DNA of 7,182 nt from Candidatus Aenigmatarchaeota archaeon (GCA_016202795.1 JACQNY010000002.1:1-7182), one strand, 5' to 3'; counted from the stretch's first letter, positions 1 to 5,338 are shown. Numbers and translations are program-made. Notes: generated from the sequence alone by a model not told the origin.

Positions 1-92
1 GTATATAAATGTATGTATAGTACGCTATATTGCACAGTATGATGTTATGCTACCATGTTTCCAATAACGTTACTCAATGATTAACCATCATG

Positions 93-193
93 CGAGCTAC
101 TGAGCACGTAACTGAGCGCTCGATATAGCTCACATTGTGTTCATATAAAAACCGAGCGATACCCGAGCAAATTTACCGAGCAGTTACCGAGCA
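93..193 (+). repeat. GAGC-centred short repeat cluster (CCGAGC/CTGAGC)
   Basis: CCGAGC occurs four times, starting at 152, 163, 176 and 187, three of them preceded by A-C-C-G and three followed by A. The spacings are 11, 13 and 11 bp, close to one DNA helical turn. Two variants, ACTGAGC, start at 99 and 111 (12 bp apart), and a CGAGC is at 93-97. The octamer GAGCGCTC at 114-121 is a palindrome. Such phased copies resemble iterons or an array of protein-binding sites. This function is inferred; only the repetition is seen. The left limit could lie outside the window. Confidence 0.65.
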
Positions 194-201
194 AGAATGC
201 G

Positions 202-217
202 AAATAAAAACAAAAAA
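202..217 (-). terminator. T-rich archaeal-type terminator
   Basis: On the minus strand, directly after the stop codon of the gene at 223-777, there are runs of six, five and three T separated by single G and A residues. Archaeal RNA polymerase commonly terminates at such oligo-T tracts without a hairpin. It is well placed to end the transcript of the HTH-protein gene. No strong stem precedes it. Confidence 0.5.
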
Positions 218-222
218 CCAGT

Positions 223-777
223 TCATCGTACGCCAAGTATTCTATCAACAAACTCCGGGCTGATGCCGACCTTGACGCCCTCGTTGTCCTTTATCGAAGT
301 TATCGGGACCGAGTAATATCTTTTTAGATCCGCTATATACGCGCGAACGCGCGACTGGGAAATGCTCAGCCTATCAGCGAGTTTTGAATAACTGAAAAAT
401 CCTTCATTGATTAGCAATGATAATATCTCCCTGTACCTTCCTGTTGCGTTCGACAGAAGCACAGGCATTTTTTCATTAGTCTGTTTTTGCTGCGCCTGCT
501 CGGTGCTCGGCTGCTCGGTTTTAATAGAATTTATCTCGCTCTTATCCTTAATCTGCTCGGAAAAAGTTTCAATCTGCTCGGTTACATATTGAGCCACAGA
601 ATCCGCTTTATCATTCTGCTCGAGCATTTGCTCCGCCAAATAATTTAATTGCTTTTCGATCTCGACTATCTTTGAAGAAATGAGCTTTACGTTGTTTGAA
701 ATTTCATTGATATCAGACTTTACAGTGCCGAAGTCAAGAAACTCTTTCAGAATAGCGTCCAAGTCGGCCTGTGCCAT
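223..777 (-). CDS. Coiled-coil protein with C-terminal winged-helix-like domain, unknown function
   Basis: I do not recognise this 184-residue protein as a named family. Residues about 20-80 are polar and heptad-like (hydrophobics at I23, I26, V30, I33, I37, I40, L44, L47), consistent with a coiled coil. Residues 48-95 carry repeated E-Q pairs (A-E-Q 48, L-E-Q 52, T-E-Q 66, S-E-Q 73, T-E-Q 87, T-E-Q 92) encoded by a recurring DNA heptamer. Residues about 110-184 look like a winged helix: Y115-L122 helix, S131-L137, then recognition helix S141-R153 and a wing around 158-172. No signal peptide or membrane segment is seen. A DNA-binding, oligomerising regulator or chromosome-associated protein is my inference. 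The ATG at 777 lies about 29 nt from the centre of a TATA-like box, so the message is probably leaderless. The gene ends with TGA followed by a T-rich terminator. Confidence 0.75.
   Translation of the reverse strand: MAQADLDAILKEFLDFGTVKSDINEISNNVKLISSKIVEIEKQLNYLAEQMLEQNDKADSVAQYVTEQIETFSEQIKDKSEINSIKTEQPSTEQAQQKQTNEKMPVLLSNATGRYREILSLLINEGFFSYSKLADRLSISQSRVRAYIADLKRYYSVPITSIKDNEGVKVGISPEFVDRILGVR
497..626 (-). repeat. TGCTCGG heptamer repeats inside the coding region
   Basis: Read on the plus strand, TGCTCGG starts at 497, 504, 512, 554 and 575, and a variant TGCTCGA starts at 617, where it forms the palindrome TGCTCGAGCA. On the coding strand the in-frame copies read Glu-Gln, mostly as Thr-Glu-Gln or Ser-Glu-Gln. 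Spacings of 42, 21 and 42 bp (512, 554, 575, 617) are multiples of seven codons, matching coiled-coil heptads. The copy at 504 is out of frame with the others, so protein selection alone does not explain all copies. The orientation is opposite to the CCGAGC copies at 152-193. Confidence 0.6.
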
Positions 778-801
778 ATATATTATTAATCTTCGGAGGG
801 G

Positions 802-809
802 GTATATAA
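802..809 (-). promoter_or_regulatory. TATA box for the HTH-protein gene
   Basis: On the minus strand the sequence reads TTATATAC, preceded by an A-rich stretch that could act as a BRE. Its centre is about 29 bp upstream of the ATG at 777, so transcription would begin at or within a few bases of the start codon, giving a leaderless message. It lies in the 39-bp gap after the rpoD stop codon. This suggests that the HTH gene can be transcribed independently of the ribosomal cluster. Confidence 0.5.
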
Positions 810-816
810 GGATTTT

Positions 817-1443
817 TTAACTGCTCTTAACTTCTTTTAACTGTTCCTTAAACTCTTCGCCTTTTGCTTCTATTATCTCGGCGGCTTTTTGGATTATATA
901 AGCCGGCTCCAACCCGGAAACAGTCTCGACAACAAAATTAAACTTGGTGTCGTTGTTCTTGGCGTATTTGTAAGCCGCTATGGAGGCCTGCCATTTTATG
1001 TGCGCCTCGCCTTTGCCTAATTGGGCAATGGCGTCGAATTTCAGGTTCTGCCCTTCCAAAAGCTCGACAATCGGAAACCCAGGATCAACAGGTTTTACAG
1101 TCTCGTCAGTAGATTTCATGTCGCCGGAGTAAATGACGCACGGGCCTTTCTTGTCCACGACAAAATAAACCTGGCATTGCGAGCATCCTTTACCCTCGCA
1201 AACGCACTCTTCAATTAAATTGTACATTTTCGGGTCAAAAGTTATCGGGATTAATCCCAGTCTGTGCGCGATAACTTCGTCGTACATGGCAGAGGTGTTT
1301 TCATGGAAGTCAACCCATTCAACCGCAAGCGTCGGGACTTCAACCAGCATAACCCTGCGCATCGCATTCGCGAAAGAAACGTCAGCGTCTTCCAGCGTAA
1401 ACGCGAGCTTCTTGTCATCCTGTTCCGTGATTTTAATTTTCAT
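817..1443 (-). CDS. rpoD: DNA-directed RNA polymerase subunit D (compact form)
   Basis: This is the archaeal homologue of Rpb3 and bacterial alpha N-terminal domain; with subunit L it nucleates polymerase assembly. The 208-residue product shows the dimerisation-domain signature around residues 23-42 (F-A-N-A-M-R-R followed by V-P-T-L-A-V-E) and the H-R-L-G-L-I-P motif at 60-66. Cysteines 80, 82, 87 and 90 (C-x-C-x4-C-x2-C) correspond in place to the zinc loop of Rpb3. After H148-I-K-W151 the chain runs straight into the final beta/alpha part, with no cysteine-rich ferredoxin-like insert, so the Fe-S domain seen in some archaeal D subunits is absent. I chose the ATG at 1443 over one six codons upstream because AAAGGAGG lies six bases before it. 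It follows rps11, as in other archaea. The usual next genes (rpl18e, rpl13, rps9) are missing; an unrelated HTH gene follows instead. Confidence 0.96.
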   Translation of the reverse strand: MKIKITEQDDKKLAFTLEDADVSFANAMRRVMLVEVPTLAVEWVDFHENTSAMYDEVIAHRLGLIPITFDPKMYNLIEECVCEGKGCSQCQVYFVVDKKGPCVIYSGDMKSTDETVKPVDPGFPIVELLEGQNLKFDAIAQLGKGEAHIKWQASIAAYKYAKNNDTKFNFVVETVSGLEPAYIIQKAAEIIEAKGEEFKEQLKEVKSS

Positions 1444-1449
1444 TGATAT

Positions 1450-1457
1450 CCTCCTTT
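1450..1457 (-). promoter_or_regulatory. Strong ribosome binding site of rpoD
   Basis: The minus strand reads AAAGGAGG ending six bases before the ATG at 1443. It is the strongest Shine-Dalgarno match in the window and decides the start codon. It begins only a few bases downstream of the long stem of the three-way junction (1462-1549), so folding of that element could affect ribosome access. Confidence 0.8.
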
Positions 1458-1461
1458 GCAA

Positions 1462-1549
1462 CTAGAAGCATACCGTATACTGAATAGTTTGCTTTAGCAA
1501 ACTATTTGAGAAAACCATCCGTTTTCTCAATATCGGTATATGCTTCTAG
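1462..1549 (-). ncRNA. Three-way-junction RNA element in the rps11-rpoD intercistronic region
   Basis: The 110 bases between rps11 and the rpoD ATG contain three nested inverted repeats. The closing stem pairs 1462-1472 with 1539-1549 (11 perfect pairs), then, across a 2-nt bulge, 1473-1475 with 1534-1536, then 1477-1479 with 1531-1533 with one bulged base. Inside are two perfect hairpins: 1483-1492 with 1497-1506 (10 bp, 4-nt loop) and 1507-1515 with 1521-1529 (9 bp, 5-nt loop). Together they form a compact cloverleaf-like three-way junction in the rps11-rpoD transcript, ending directly before the rpoD ribosome binding site. I do not recognise a known family. A regulatory leader, a processing or stability element, or a small palindromic mobile element are possible. 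The pairing is seen; function is inferred. Confidence 0.7.
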
Positions 1550-1553
1550 CTAT

Positions 1554-1985
1554 CTAAACTCTCCTGCCGCGCCTGCCGCCTTTTTTCTTTACCCCGTCAT
1601 GGCTTATAGGCGTTATCTCCTCAATCCTGCCTATTTTCAAACCTGCACGCGCTAACGCTCGGATCGCAGGTTGCGCGCCGGCGCCAGGCATCTTTGATTT
1701 GTTGCCGCCCTGTCCGCGGACCTTGATGTGAATACCAGCGATTCCTTTTTGCATGCTTTCTTCCGCGGCTTTTCTCGCAGCTAACATTGCCGGAAATGGA
1801 GACCCGCCTTCGCGGTCTTTATCAGTCATCATTCCTGCAGAAAATCTCGCTACAGTCTCAGAGCCTGTAATATCGGTAACATGGACAATCGTGTTATTCG
1901 GCGACGCAAAAATGTACGCGATGCCCCAACGGCCAACCTGCCCTATAAATTTCTGTCCCCTTTCCTGTCCGCGGCGTATCATCAT
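1554..1985 (-). CDS. rps11: 30S ribosomal protein S11 (uS11)
   Basis: This 143-residue protein of the small-subunit platform shows the full archaeal S11 pattern. G-I-A-Y-I-F-A-S-P-N-N-T is at 21-32 and V-T-D-I-T-G at 36-41, R-G-Q-G-G-N is at 90-95, and the G-A-G-A-Q-P-A-I-R-A-L-A-R-A-G-L-K-I-G helix is at 101-119. The nearly invariant tail T-P-I-S-H-D-G-V-K-K-K-G-G-R-R-G-R-R-V is at 125-143. The ATG at 1985 overlaps the rps4 stop as ATGA (4 bases), and GGTGA lies six bases upstream (1992-1996), so translational coupling with rps4 is likely. A second ATG at 1982 is also possible. The stop is TAG. Confidence 0.97.
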   Translation of the reverse strand: MMIRRGQERGQKFIGQVGRWGIAYIFASPNNTIVHVTDITGSETVARFSAGMMTDKDREGGSPFPAMLAARKAAEESMQKGIAGIHIKVRGQGGNKSKMPGAGAQPAIRALARAGLKIGRIEEITPISHDGVKKKGGRRGRRV

Positions 1986-2443
1986 TTGCTTTCACCAGAT
2001 AGCACAATAGTATCCTCTTCGGCCTTTCTTACAAGGTATGAAGGAAATGTTATTTTGCGCGAATTTATGTAAACCCTTCCGTGCGTTATCATCTGGCGGG
2101 ATTGTTTAACAGTCTTTGCAAACCCTTTCTTGTTTATTAAAGTCTGCAATCGCCTTTCCAAAATGTCTTCCAGTGAAAGCGATAAAACATCGTCAAGATT
2201 TTGATCGGCTCCCAGCATGTTCAGAGATTGCAATTTGTCAAAAAGCACGCGTTTTTTGCTCTCATCGGCTTTCGTAAGAAGCTGTTTAGCCTGGTTGCGA
2301 AAACTTCTGAGTACGGCTTCTGCAATACGCAGTTCTTTTTTGCGCCTCAAACCGTATTTATCCATCAACGCGCGTTCGCTGGCAATCCGCTCTTCGTTCC
2401 AGTGATCAATTACAGGCTTAATTTTGGATCTTATTTTCCTCAT
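1982..2443 (-). CDS. rps4: 30S ribosomal protein S4 (uS4), short form
   Basis: This primary 16S-rRNA-binding protein has 153 residues, somewhat shorter than the roughly 170-180 usual in archaea; the missing part appears to be the C-terminal tail after the S4 domain. The archaeal N-terminal region is clear (W15-N-E-E-R-I, then E23 to G31-L-R-R-K-K-E-L, A41-E and the Q51-A-K-Q-L-L segment). The S4 RNA-binding domain spans about R97-S149 (E-R-R-L-Q-T-L-I at 96-103; R116 to H121-G-R-V-Y-I-N). The ATG at 2443 lies six bases after the rps13 stop, and AGTGAT just upstream matches the end of the archaeal Shine-Dalgarno consensus. Its 3' end overlaps rps11 by four bases. In bacteria S4 is an autogenous regulator of its own operon; whether that holds here is unknown. 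Confidence 0.95.
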   Translation of the reverse strand: MRKIRSKIKPVIDHWNEERIASERALMDKYGLRRKKELRIAEAVLRSFRNQAKQLLTKADESKKRVLFDKLQSLNMLGADQNLDDVLSLSLEDILERRLQTLINKKGFAKTVKQSRQMITHGRVYINSRKITFPSYLVRKAEEDTIVLSGESK

Positions 2444-2449
2444 GAATCA

Positions 2450-3097
2450 TCACTTCTTTTTCGTTTCCGTCGGTTTTGCCGCTGGTTTCGCTGCCGGCGC
2501 TGTTGTCGCGGCTGGTTTCGTTGTCGCTGCGGGTTTGGCTGGCGCTGCGCCTGGTTTAGCCGCTGTTGTTACAGCAGCTGGCTTTCCTGTTGCCGCGGTC
2601 GCAACTGCAGCTCCCTCTGCCGGCGCAGCCGCTGCCGCGGCTTTCACCGCTTTTCTAGAAACGCCCACAACCATTCCGGATACGCGGAAAGACGATCTGG
2701 TGCTTTGCCCACGCACAGGCTGGCCAAGTATATGCCTGGCGCCTTTCCACGTCCTTATCTTCTTCATCCTGTCTATATCAGATTTACGCGCAAAATCAAG
2801 GTCGTTTGAAACCAAATGTATGTCCGCGCCCGTTTCAGCATCTTTTCTGCGGTTTATCATCCATAAAGGGATACCCGATTGAAGAGGGTTTTTTATGATA
2901 TTTTCAATTTTCTTTATTTCATCCTCAGAAATTTCTTTTAATTTCTTTTCAGGTTCCATGCCGGCGACTGCTATAATGGACCTGCTTAACCGGAAATGGA
3001 TACCTTTAATCTCCCTAAGCGCCATTTCCAGCGATTTAGAGCCGTCTAAGTCCGTGTCCATCAACCGTACTATTTCCTCAAGTCTTCTTTCAGCCAT
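2450..3097 (-). CDS. rps13: 30S ribosomal protein S13 (uS13) with Ala/Pro/Thr/Lys-rich C-terminal tail
   Basis: The first 152 residues or so are an ordinary archaeal S13, a head protein that contacts 16S rRNA, S19 and the P-site tRNA. G-I-H-F-R-L-S is at 32-38, the linker helix with I79-type residues precedes N-R-R-K-D at 82-86, and R115-T-W-K-G-A-R-H-I-L-G-Q-P-V-R-G-Q is followed by T133-R. From about residue 153 to 215 there is a tail made almost only of Ala, Pro, Thr and Lys, including imperfect A-A-K-P and A-A-T-T-K-P units and ending E-T-K-K-K. Archaeal S13 normally ends near 150, so about 63 residues are extra. The tail DNA is clearly more GC-rich than its surroundings. It resembles histone-H1-like basic tails, but the role is unknown. 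It is the first gene of the ribosomal cluster here. Confidence 0.95.
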   Translation of the reverse strand: MAERRLEEIVRLMDTDLDGSKSLEMALREIKGIHFRLSRSIIAVAGMEPEKKLKEISEDEIKKIENIIKNPLQSGIPLWMINRRKDAETGADIHLVSNDLDFARKSDIDRMKKIRTWKGARHILGQPVRGQSTRSSFRVSGMVVGVSRKAVKAAAAAAPAEGAAVATAATGKPAAVTTAAKPGAAPAKPAATTKPAATTAPAAKPAAKPTETKKK

Positions 3098-3150
3098 CTA
3101 ACCACTGTAAGGCGCGTTTTTGATTTACCGCTCTATAACACTCGACGCTA

Positions 3151-4125
3151 CTATTTAAATAACTTTCTTTGGCTGGAGAGCTTCTCCAACGATCTGACAG
3201 ATTCAGGCAAACAGTCTGCTTTTGCCATGCCGCGCTTCGTTGTCCAGTCCTCCTGTATCTCAAGAATCAAAGCGGTCTTCTTTTCGATATTTTCAAGAAC
3301 GGATTTAATCGCCCCGCCCGTTAGCATCCCGTCGCCTAGCGCAATCGCATGCTCAGACGGACTTTTATTACCCCGGAAATCTGCAAGGTGTATCTGGTGT
3401 ACAGGTTTCGATTTCCGGATGAATTTTCCCACGAAATTTTCCAGGCTCATTTTTTTCCATTTCCGGTCGCTTTCATAAATGCCGTATTTTACGTTGTTTT
3501 GCATATTCCACCACGTTACCGCAGCATGGCATACGTCAGGGTTTATTCCGAAATTAAAACCGGAAATCTCTCTTAATCTCAGATAATCTTCCGGGAATGC
3601 GGGAAAACTCACAAGGTATTCGCCGTATTTTTCAACATAAAGACATGACGGGAGCGTTTCCAGCGACAGCTTGATATTGTTAGACTCGGCAAAAGAGAAA
3701 ATGTTTTTCAAATTTTCAGCCGCATTTCGTATGTAACCGTTCCTTAGGGCAGGATCGTTAATCCATTTTCGCGCTCGAACACCGTCACCCCATTCTATGT
3801 GCATGTTAACAAATTCAATGCCGTTGTCAACCGCAAAACGAAGCCACGAAATTATGTCCCTGTCACCGAATTTTTTATTTATCACCCGATAATTCTTTTC
3901 CGGTTCCCATGGCGTATGGATGCCAAAGCTGGCGTCGCAGAATTCTTCCAGTTTTTTTTCGGCCAATTTTTTATTCCTCGACTGCAATTTTAAATTTTTT
4001 AACCACTTATGCTCCTGGTGAAACTCTACGACAATTTCGTCAGTGCACTCTGAAAATTTTTTGGCCGTGTTTATTATCCATCCAGTTTTGGTATCAACCA
4101 AACCCGCGACAAAGCCGAGTTTCAT
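3151..4125 (-). CDS. Xylose isomerase-like TIM-barrel protein (endonuclease IV superfamily), substrate unknown
   Basis: The 324-residue protein has the pattern of the AP-endonuclease 2/sugar-isomerase TIM-barrel superfamily. Candidate metal ligands appear in the expected order at strand ends: H70 in G-I-H-T-P, H109 in V-N-M-H-I-E-W, E156 in L-S-L-E-T-L-P, D197 and H200 in N-P-D-V-C-H, H246 in I-H-L-A-D, H259 in S-E-H-A, D265 in L-G-D-G and E289 in L-I-L-E-I-Q-E. Endonuclease IV uses a similar His/Glu/Asp set to bind three zinc ions, while the sugar isomerases use fewer metals. I cannot tell DNA-repair nuclease from isomerase or hydrolase by eye; the H-A-I-A-L-G-D-G stretch resembles sugar-isomerase relatives as well. 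No signal peptide is seen, so it should be cytosolic. Its ATG lies four bases after the stop of the HxlR regulator, so the two are very probably cotranscribed. It ends with TAG about 53 bp before rps13. Confidence 0.85.
   Translation of the reverse strand: MKLGFVAGLVDTKTGWIINTAKKFSECTDEIVVEFHQEHKWLKNLKLQSRNKKLAEKKLEEFCDASFGIHTPWEPEKNYRVINKKFGDRDIISWLRFAVDNGIEFVNMHIEWGDGVRARKWINDPALRNGYIRNAAENLKNIFSFAESNNIKLSLETLPSCLYVEKYGEYLVSFPAFPEDYLRLREISGFNFGINPDVCHAAVTWWNMQNNVKYGIYESDRKWKKMSLENFVGKFIRKSKPVHQIHLADFRGNKSPSEHAIALGDGMLTGGAIKSVLENIEKKTALILEIQEDWTTKRGMAKADCLPESVRSLEKLSSQRKLFK
3152..3159 (-). promoter_or_regulatory. TATA box for the ribosomal cluster (rps13)
   Basis: The minus strand reads TTTAAATA, preceded by an AAAG-rich stretch that fits a BRE. 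It overlaps the TAG stop of the TIM-barrel gene. Start of transcription about 27 bp downstream, near 3129, would give a leader of about 30 bases before the rps13 ATG. A second candidate, TTATAGAG near 3132-3139, would give a leader of about 12 bases. I prefer the first by sequence match. Confidence 0.4.
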
Positions 4126-4129
4126 AGAA

Positions 4130-4459
4130 TCAGCTTTTGATAATGTGCATAACGCCGGGCCTGTAGCACTGCGTTAATTCCCGGCCTTTCTCGGTAAGGA
4201 AATACTCCACCCGCGGCGGGGATTCGTGGAATTTTTTCTTCGACACAATGCCCATGCGTTCCATCTCAACAAGCCGTTGCGCCAGAATTCTGGGCGTTAT
4301 GCCTTTGACCGATTTAGCCATCTCATTGAACCTTTTGCTGTCCTCGGTTGCAAGCGCCTTCAACAATTGCAAAGACCATTTTTTGCTTATCAGGTCTAGA
4401 TGTGACATCAAAGGGCAAACGCCCACATGGGTTTCACAGGGAAAGGATTTGCTTTTCAT
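4130..4459 (-). CDS. HxlR-family winged-helix transcriptional regulator
   Basis: This 109-residue protein matches the HxlR (DUF24) family, small homodimeric winged-helix regulators often responding to aldehydes, quinones or redox stress. Numbered from the ATG at 4459, C15-P-L begins the family pattern, K27-W28 (K-K-W-S-L-Q-L-L) follows, then F44-N-E-M-A, then I54-T-P-R-I-L-A-Q-R-L as the recognition helix, E65-M-E-R-M-G-I-V, and Y85-F-L-T-E-K-G as the wing end. C15 is at the conserved N-terminal cysteine used for redox sensing in some family members; C8 is nearby. A TTG three codons upstream (4468) is an alternative start and lies close to the expected transcription start. It overlaps nothing and is followed after four bases by the TIM-barrel gene. 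It diverges from the suf operon, so it may control itself, its neighbour, or suf; this is inferred. Confidence 0.92.
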   Translation of the reverse strand: MKSKSFPCETHVGVCPLMSHLDLISKKWSLQLLKALATEDSKRFNEMAKSVKGITPRILAQRLVEMERMGIVSKKKFHESPPRVEYFLTEKGRELTQCYRPGVMHIIKS

Positions 4460-4492
4460 TTTATTCAATAAAACAACTGCGCTTTTTAAGGC

Positions 4493-4500
4493 TTATATAG
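4493..4500 (-). promoter_or_regulatory. TATA box for hxlR
   Basis: The minus strand reads CTATATAA with G-C-A-A-G upstream as a possible BRE. Its centre is about 27 bp from 4470, so the message would start within about ten bases of the ATG at 4459 or right at the alternative TTG at 4468. An inverted repeat, ATAGC at 4497-4501 and GCTAT at 4509-4513 (7-bp spacer), overlaps its upstream edge and could be a regulator site, though it is short. Confidence 0.45.
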
Positions 4501-4522
4501 CTTGCCCCGCTATTGACTATAG

Positions 4523-4530
4523 AATATATA
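4523..4530 (+). promoter_or_regulatory. TATA box for the suf operon
   Basis: The plus strand reads AATATATA, centred about 27 bp upstream of the sufC ATG at 4553, which predicts a leaderless or nearly leaderless transcript. A GGTG at 4545-4548 could act as a ribosome binding site if transcription starts further upstream. The box lies about 30 bp from the divergent hxlR TATA box, close enough for one bound regulator to affect both promoters. Confidence 0.5.
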
Positions 4531-4552
4531 CTATTAAAAACTGTGGTGTCAA

Positions 4553-5338
4553 ATGGTTTCTGTGCTGCAAGTTAAGGAACTGCGTGCCTCCATTGAAGGC
4601 AAAGAGATATTGAAAGGGCTTAACCTTACAATAAGACAGGGAGAGTTACACGCCATAATGGGCCCAAACGGGTCTGGAAAATCAACGCTCGCAAACGTTA
4701 TCATGGGCCACCCTAAATACAAAATAACATCAGGCGACATAATTCTCGATGGCAAATCAATACTAAACGAAACGACTGACCAGCGTGCGAAACAGGGACT
4801 GTTCATGGCTTTCCAGCATCCGATGGAGGTCTCGGGCGTTCCGTTATCAAATTTCTTGAGAACGGCTTACAAAGCGGCAAAGAACCAAACGGAAGAAAAG
4901 GATAAACAAAAAGAGCTGTCATCGGTTAGTGAGTTTAGAAAAACGCTAAAAGAAAAAATGGAAATGTTGAAGGTTGACGAATCATTTGGAAGGAGATATT
5001 TAAACGAAGGTTTGTCCGGCGGAGAAAAAAAGAAAAGCGAAATATTACAAGCCTTGATATTACAACCTAAATTTGCTATACTGGATGAAACTGATTCCGG
5101 AACGGATATTGACGCAATGAAAATAATTTCACAGGGGATAAACAACATTTATGAACAAAGTAAATCCGGTATATTGATAATCACCCATTACAACAGGATA
5201 TTGCACAACGTGAAGCCGCAATTTGTACACATACTGGTTAATGGGAAAATAGTAAAGACTAGCGATTACACCCTAGCGGATCAGGTAGAAACCACAGGTT
5301 ACAACGAATTTTTGGAAGGTGCTGTAAAAAATGCCTGA
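4553..5338 (+). CDS. sufC: Fe-S cluster assembly ATPase SufC
   Basis: SufC is the cytosolic ABC-type ATPase that drives conformational change of the SufB-SufD scaffold during iron-sulfur cluster assembly. The 261-residue product has every ABC element: Walker A G37-P-N-G-S-G-K-S-T45, Q-loop Q88 (A-F-Q-H-P), signature L154-S-G-G-E, Walker B F174-A-I-L-D-E179, D-loop region D181-S-G-T-D-I-D-A and H-loop H212. The L-D-E-T-D-S-G form of the Walker B/D-loop is typical of SufC rather than of transporters. There are no membrane segments. The ATG at 4553 is the first in frame and fits the promoter. The gene ends with TGA and overlaps sufB by eight bases, so it is the first gene of a sufCBD operon. Confidence 0.97.
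   Translation: MVSVLQVKELRASIEGKEILKGLNLTIRQGELHAIMGPNGSGKSTLANVIMGHPKYKITSGDIILDGKSILNETTDQRAKQGLFMAFQHPMEVSGVPLSNFLRTAYKAAKNQTEEKDKQKELSSVSEFRKTLKEKMEMLKVDESFGRRYLNEGLSGGEKKKSEILQALILQPKFAILDETDSGTDIDAMKIISQGINNIYEQSKSGILIITHYNRILHNVKPQFVHILVNGKIVKTSDYTLADQVETTGYNEFLEGAVKNA
5317..5321 (+). promoter_or_regulatory. Ribosome binding site for sufB at the natural start
   Basis: AGGTG, inside sufC, ends nine bases before the ATG at 5331 and is a good match to the archaeal Shine-Dalgarno sequence. It supports initiation at 5331, upstream of the internal TAA. No comparable site precedes the later in-frame ATG at 5532. Confidence 0.55.

Larger units (their letters stand above)
1..222. other. Non-coding left edge with short-repeat cluster
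   Basis: No convincing gene is visible here. Positions 1-90 are AT-rich and I see nothing recognisable in them beyond a 5-bp inverted repeat (16-20 with 25-29). From about 93 to 193 there is a cluster of GAGC-centred repeats, listed separately. A plus-strand frame stays open from 112 to a TAA at 205, but it has no ATG start and its composition comes from the repeats, so I do not call it a gene. The region lies downstream of the minus-strand gene that ends at 223, so it may be its 3' flank, an intergenic control region, or the edge of a feature cut off by the window. Confidence 0.6.

Noticed and set aside
93..193. CRISPR array
   Set aside because: The repeated unit is only about 6-8 bp with 3-7 bp between copies; CRISPR repeats are longer and have spacers of about 30 bp or more.
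112..207. Plus-strand open frame through the CCGAGC repeats
   Set aside because: No start codon, only about 31 codons, and its residues are dictated by the repeats.
1462..1549. A tRNA gene in the cloverleaf-like element
   Set aside because: The lengths and loops do not fit: only two inner hairpins, 4- and 5-nt loops, no T-loop or anticodon-loop consensus and no CCA-type acceptor.
2424..2882. Long plus-strand frame rich in Ala/Gly/Val opposite rps13
   Set aside because: It is the antisense of the Ala/Pro-rich S13 tail; its hydrophobic composition comes from GCN-type codons read in reverse. The minus-strand frame encodes a clear S13.
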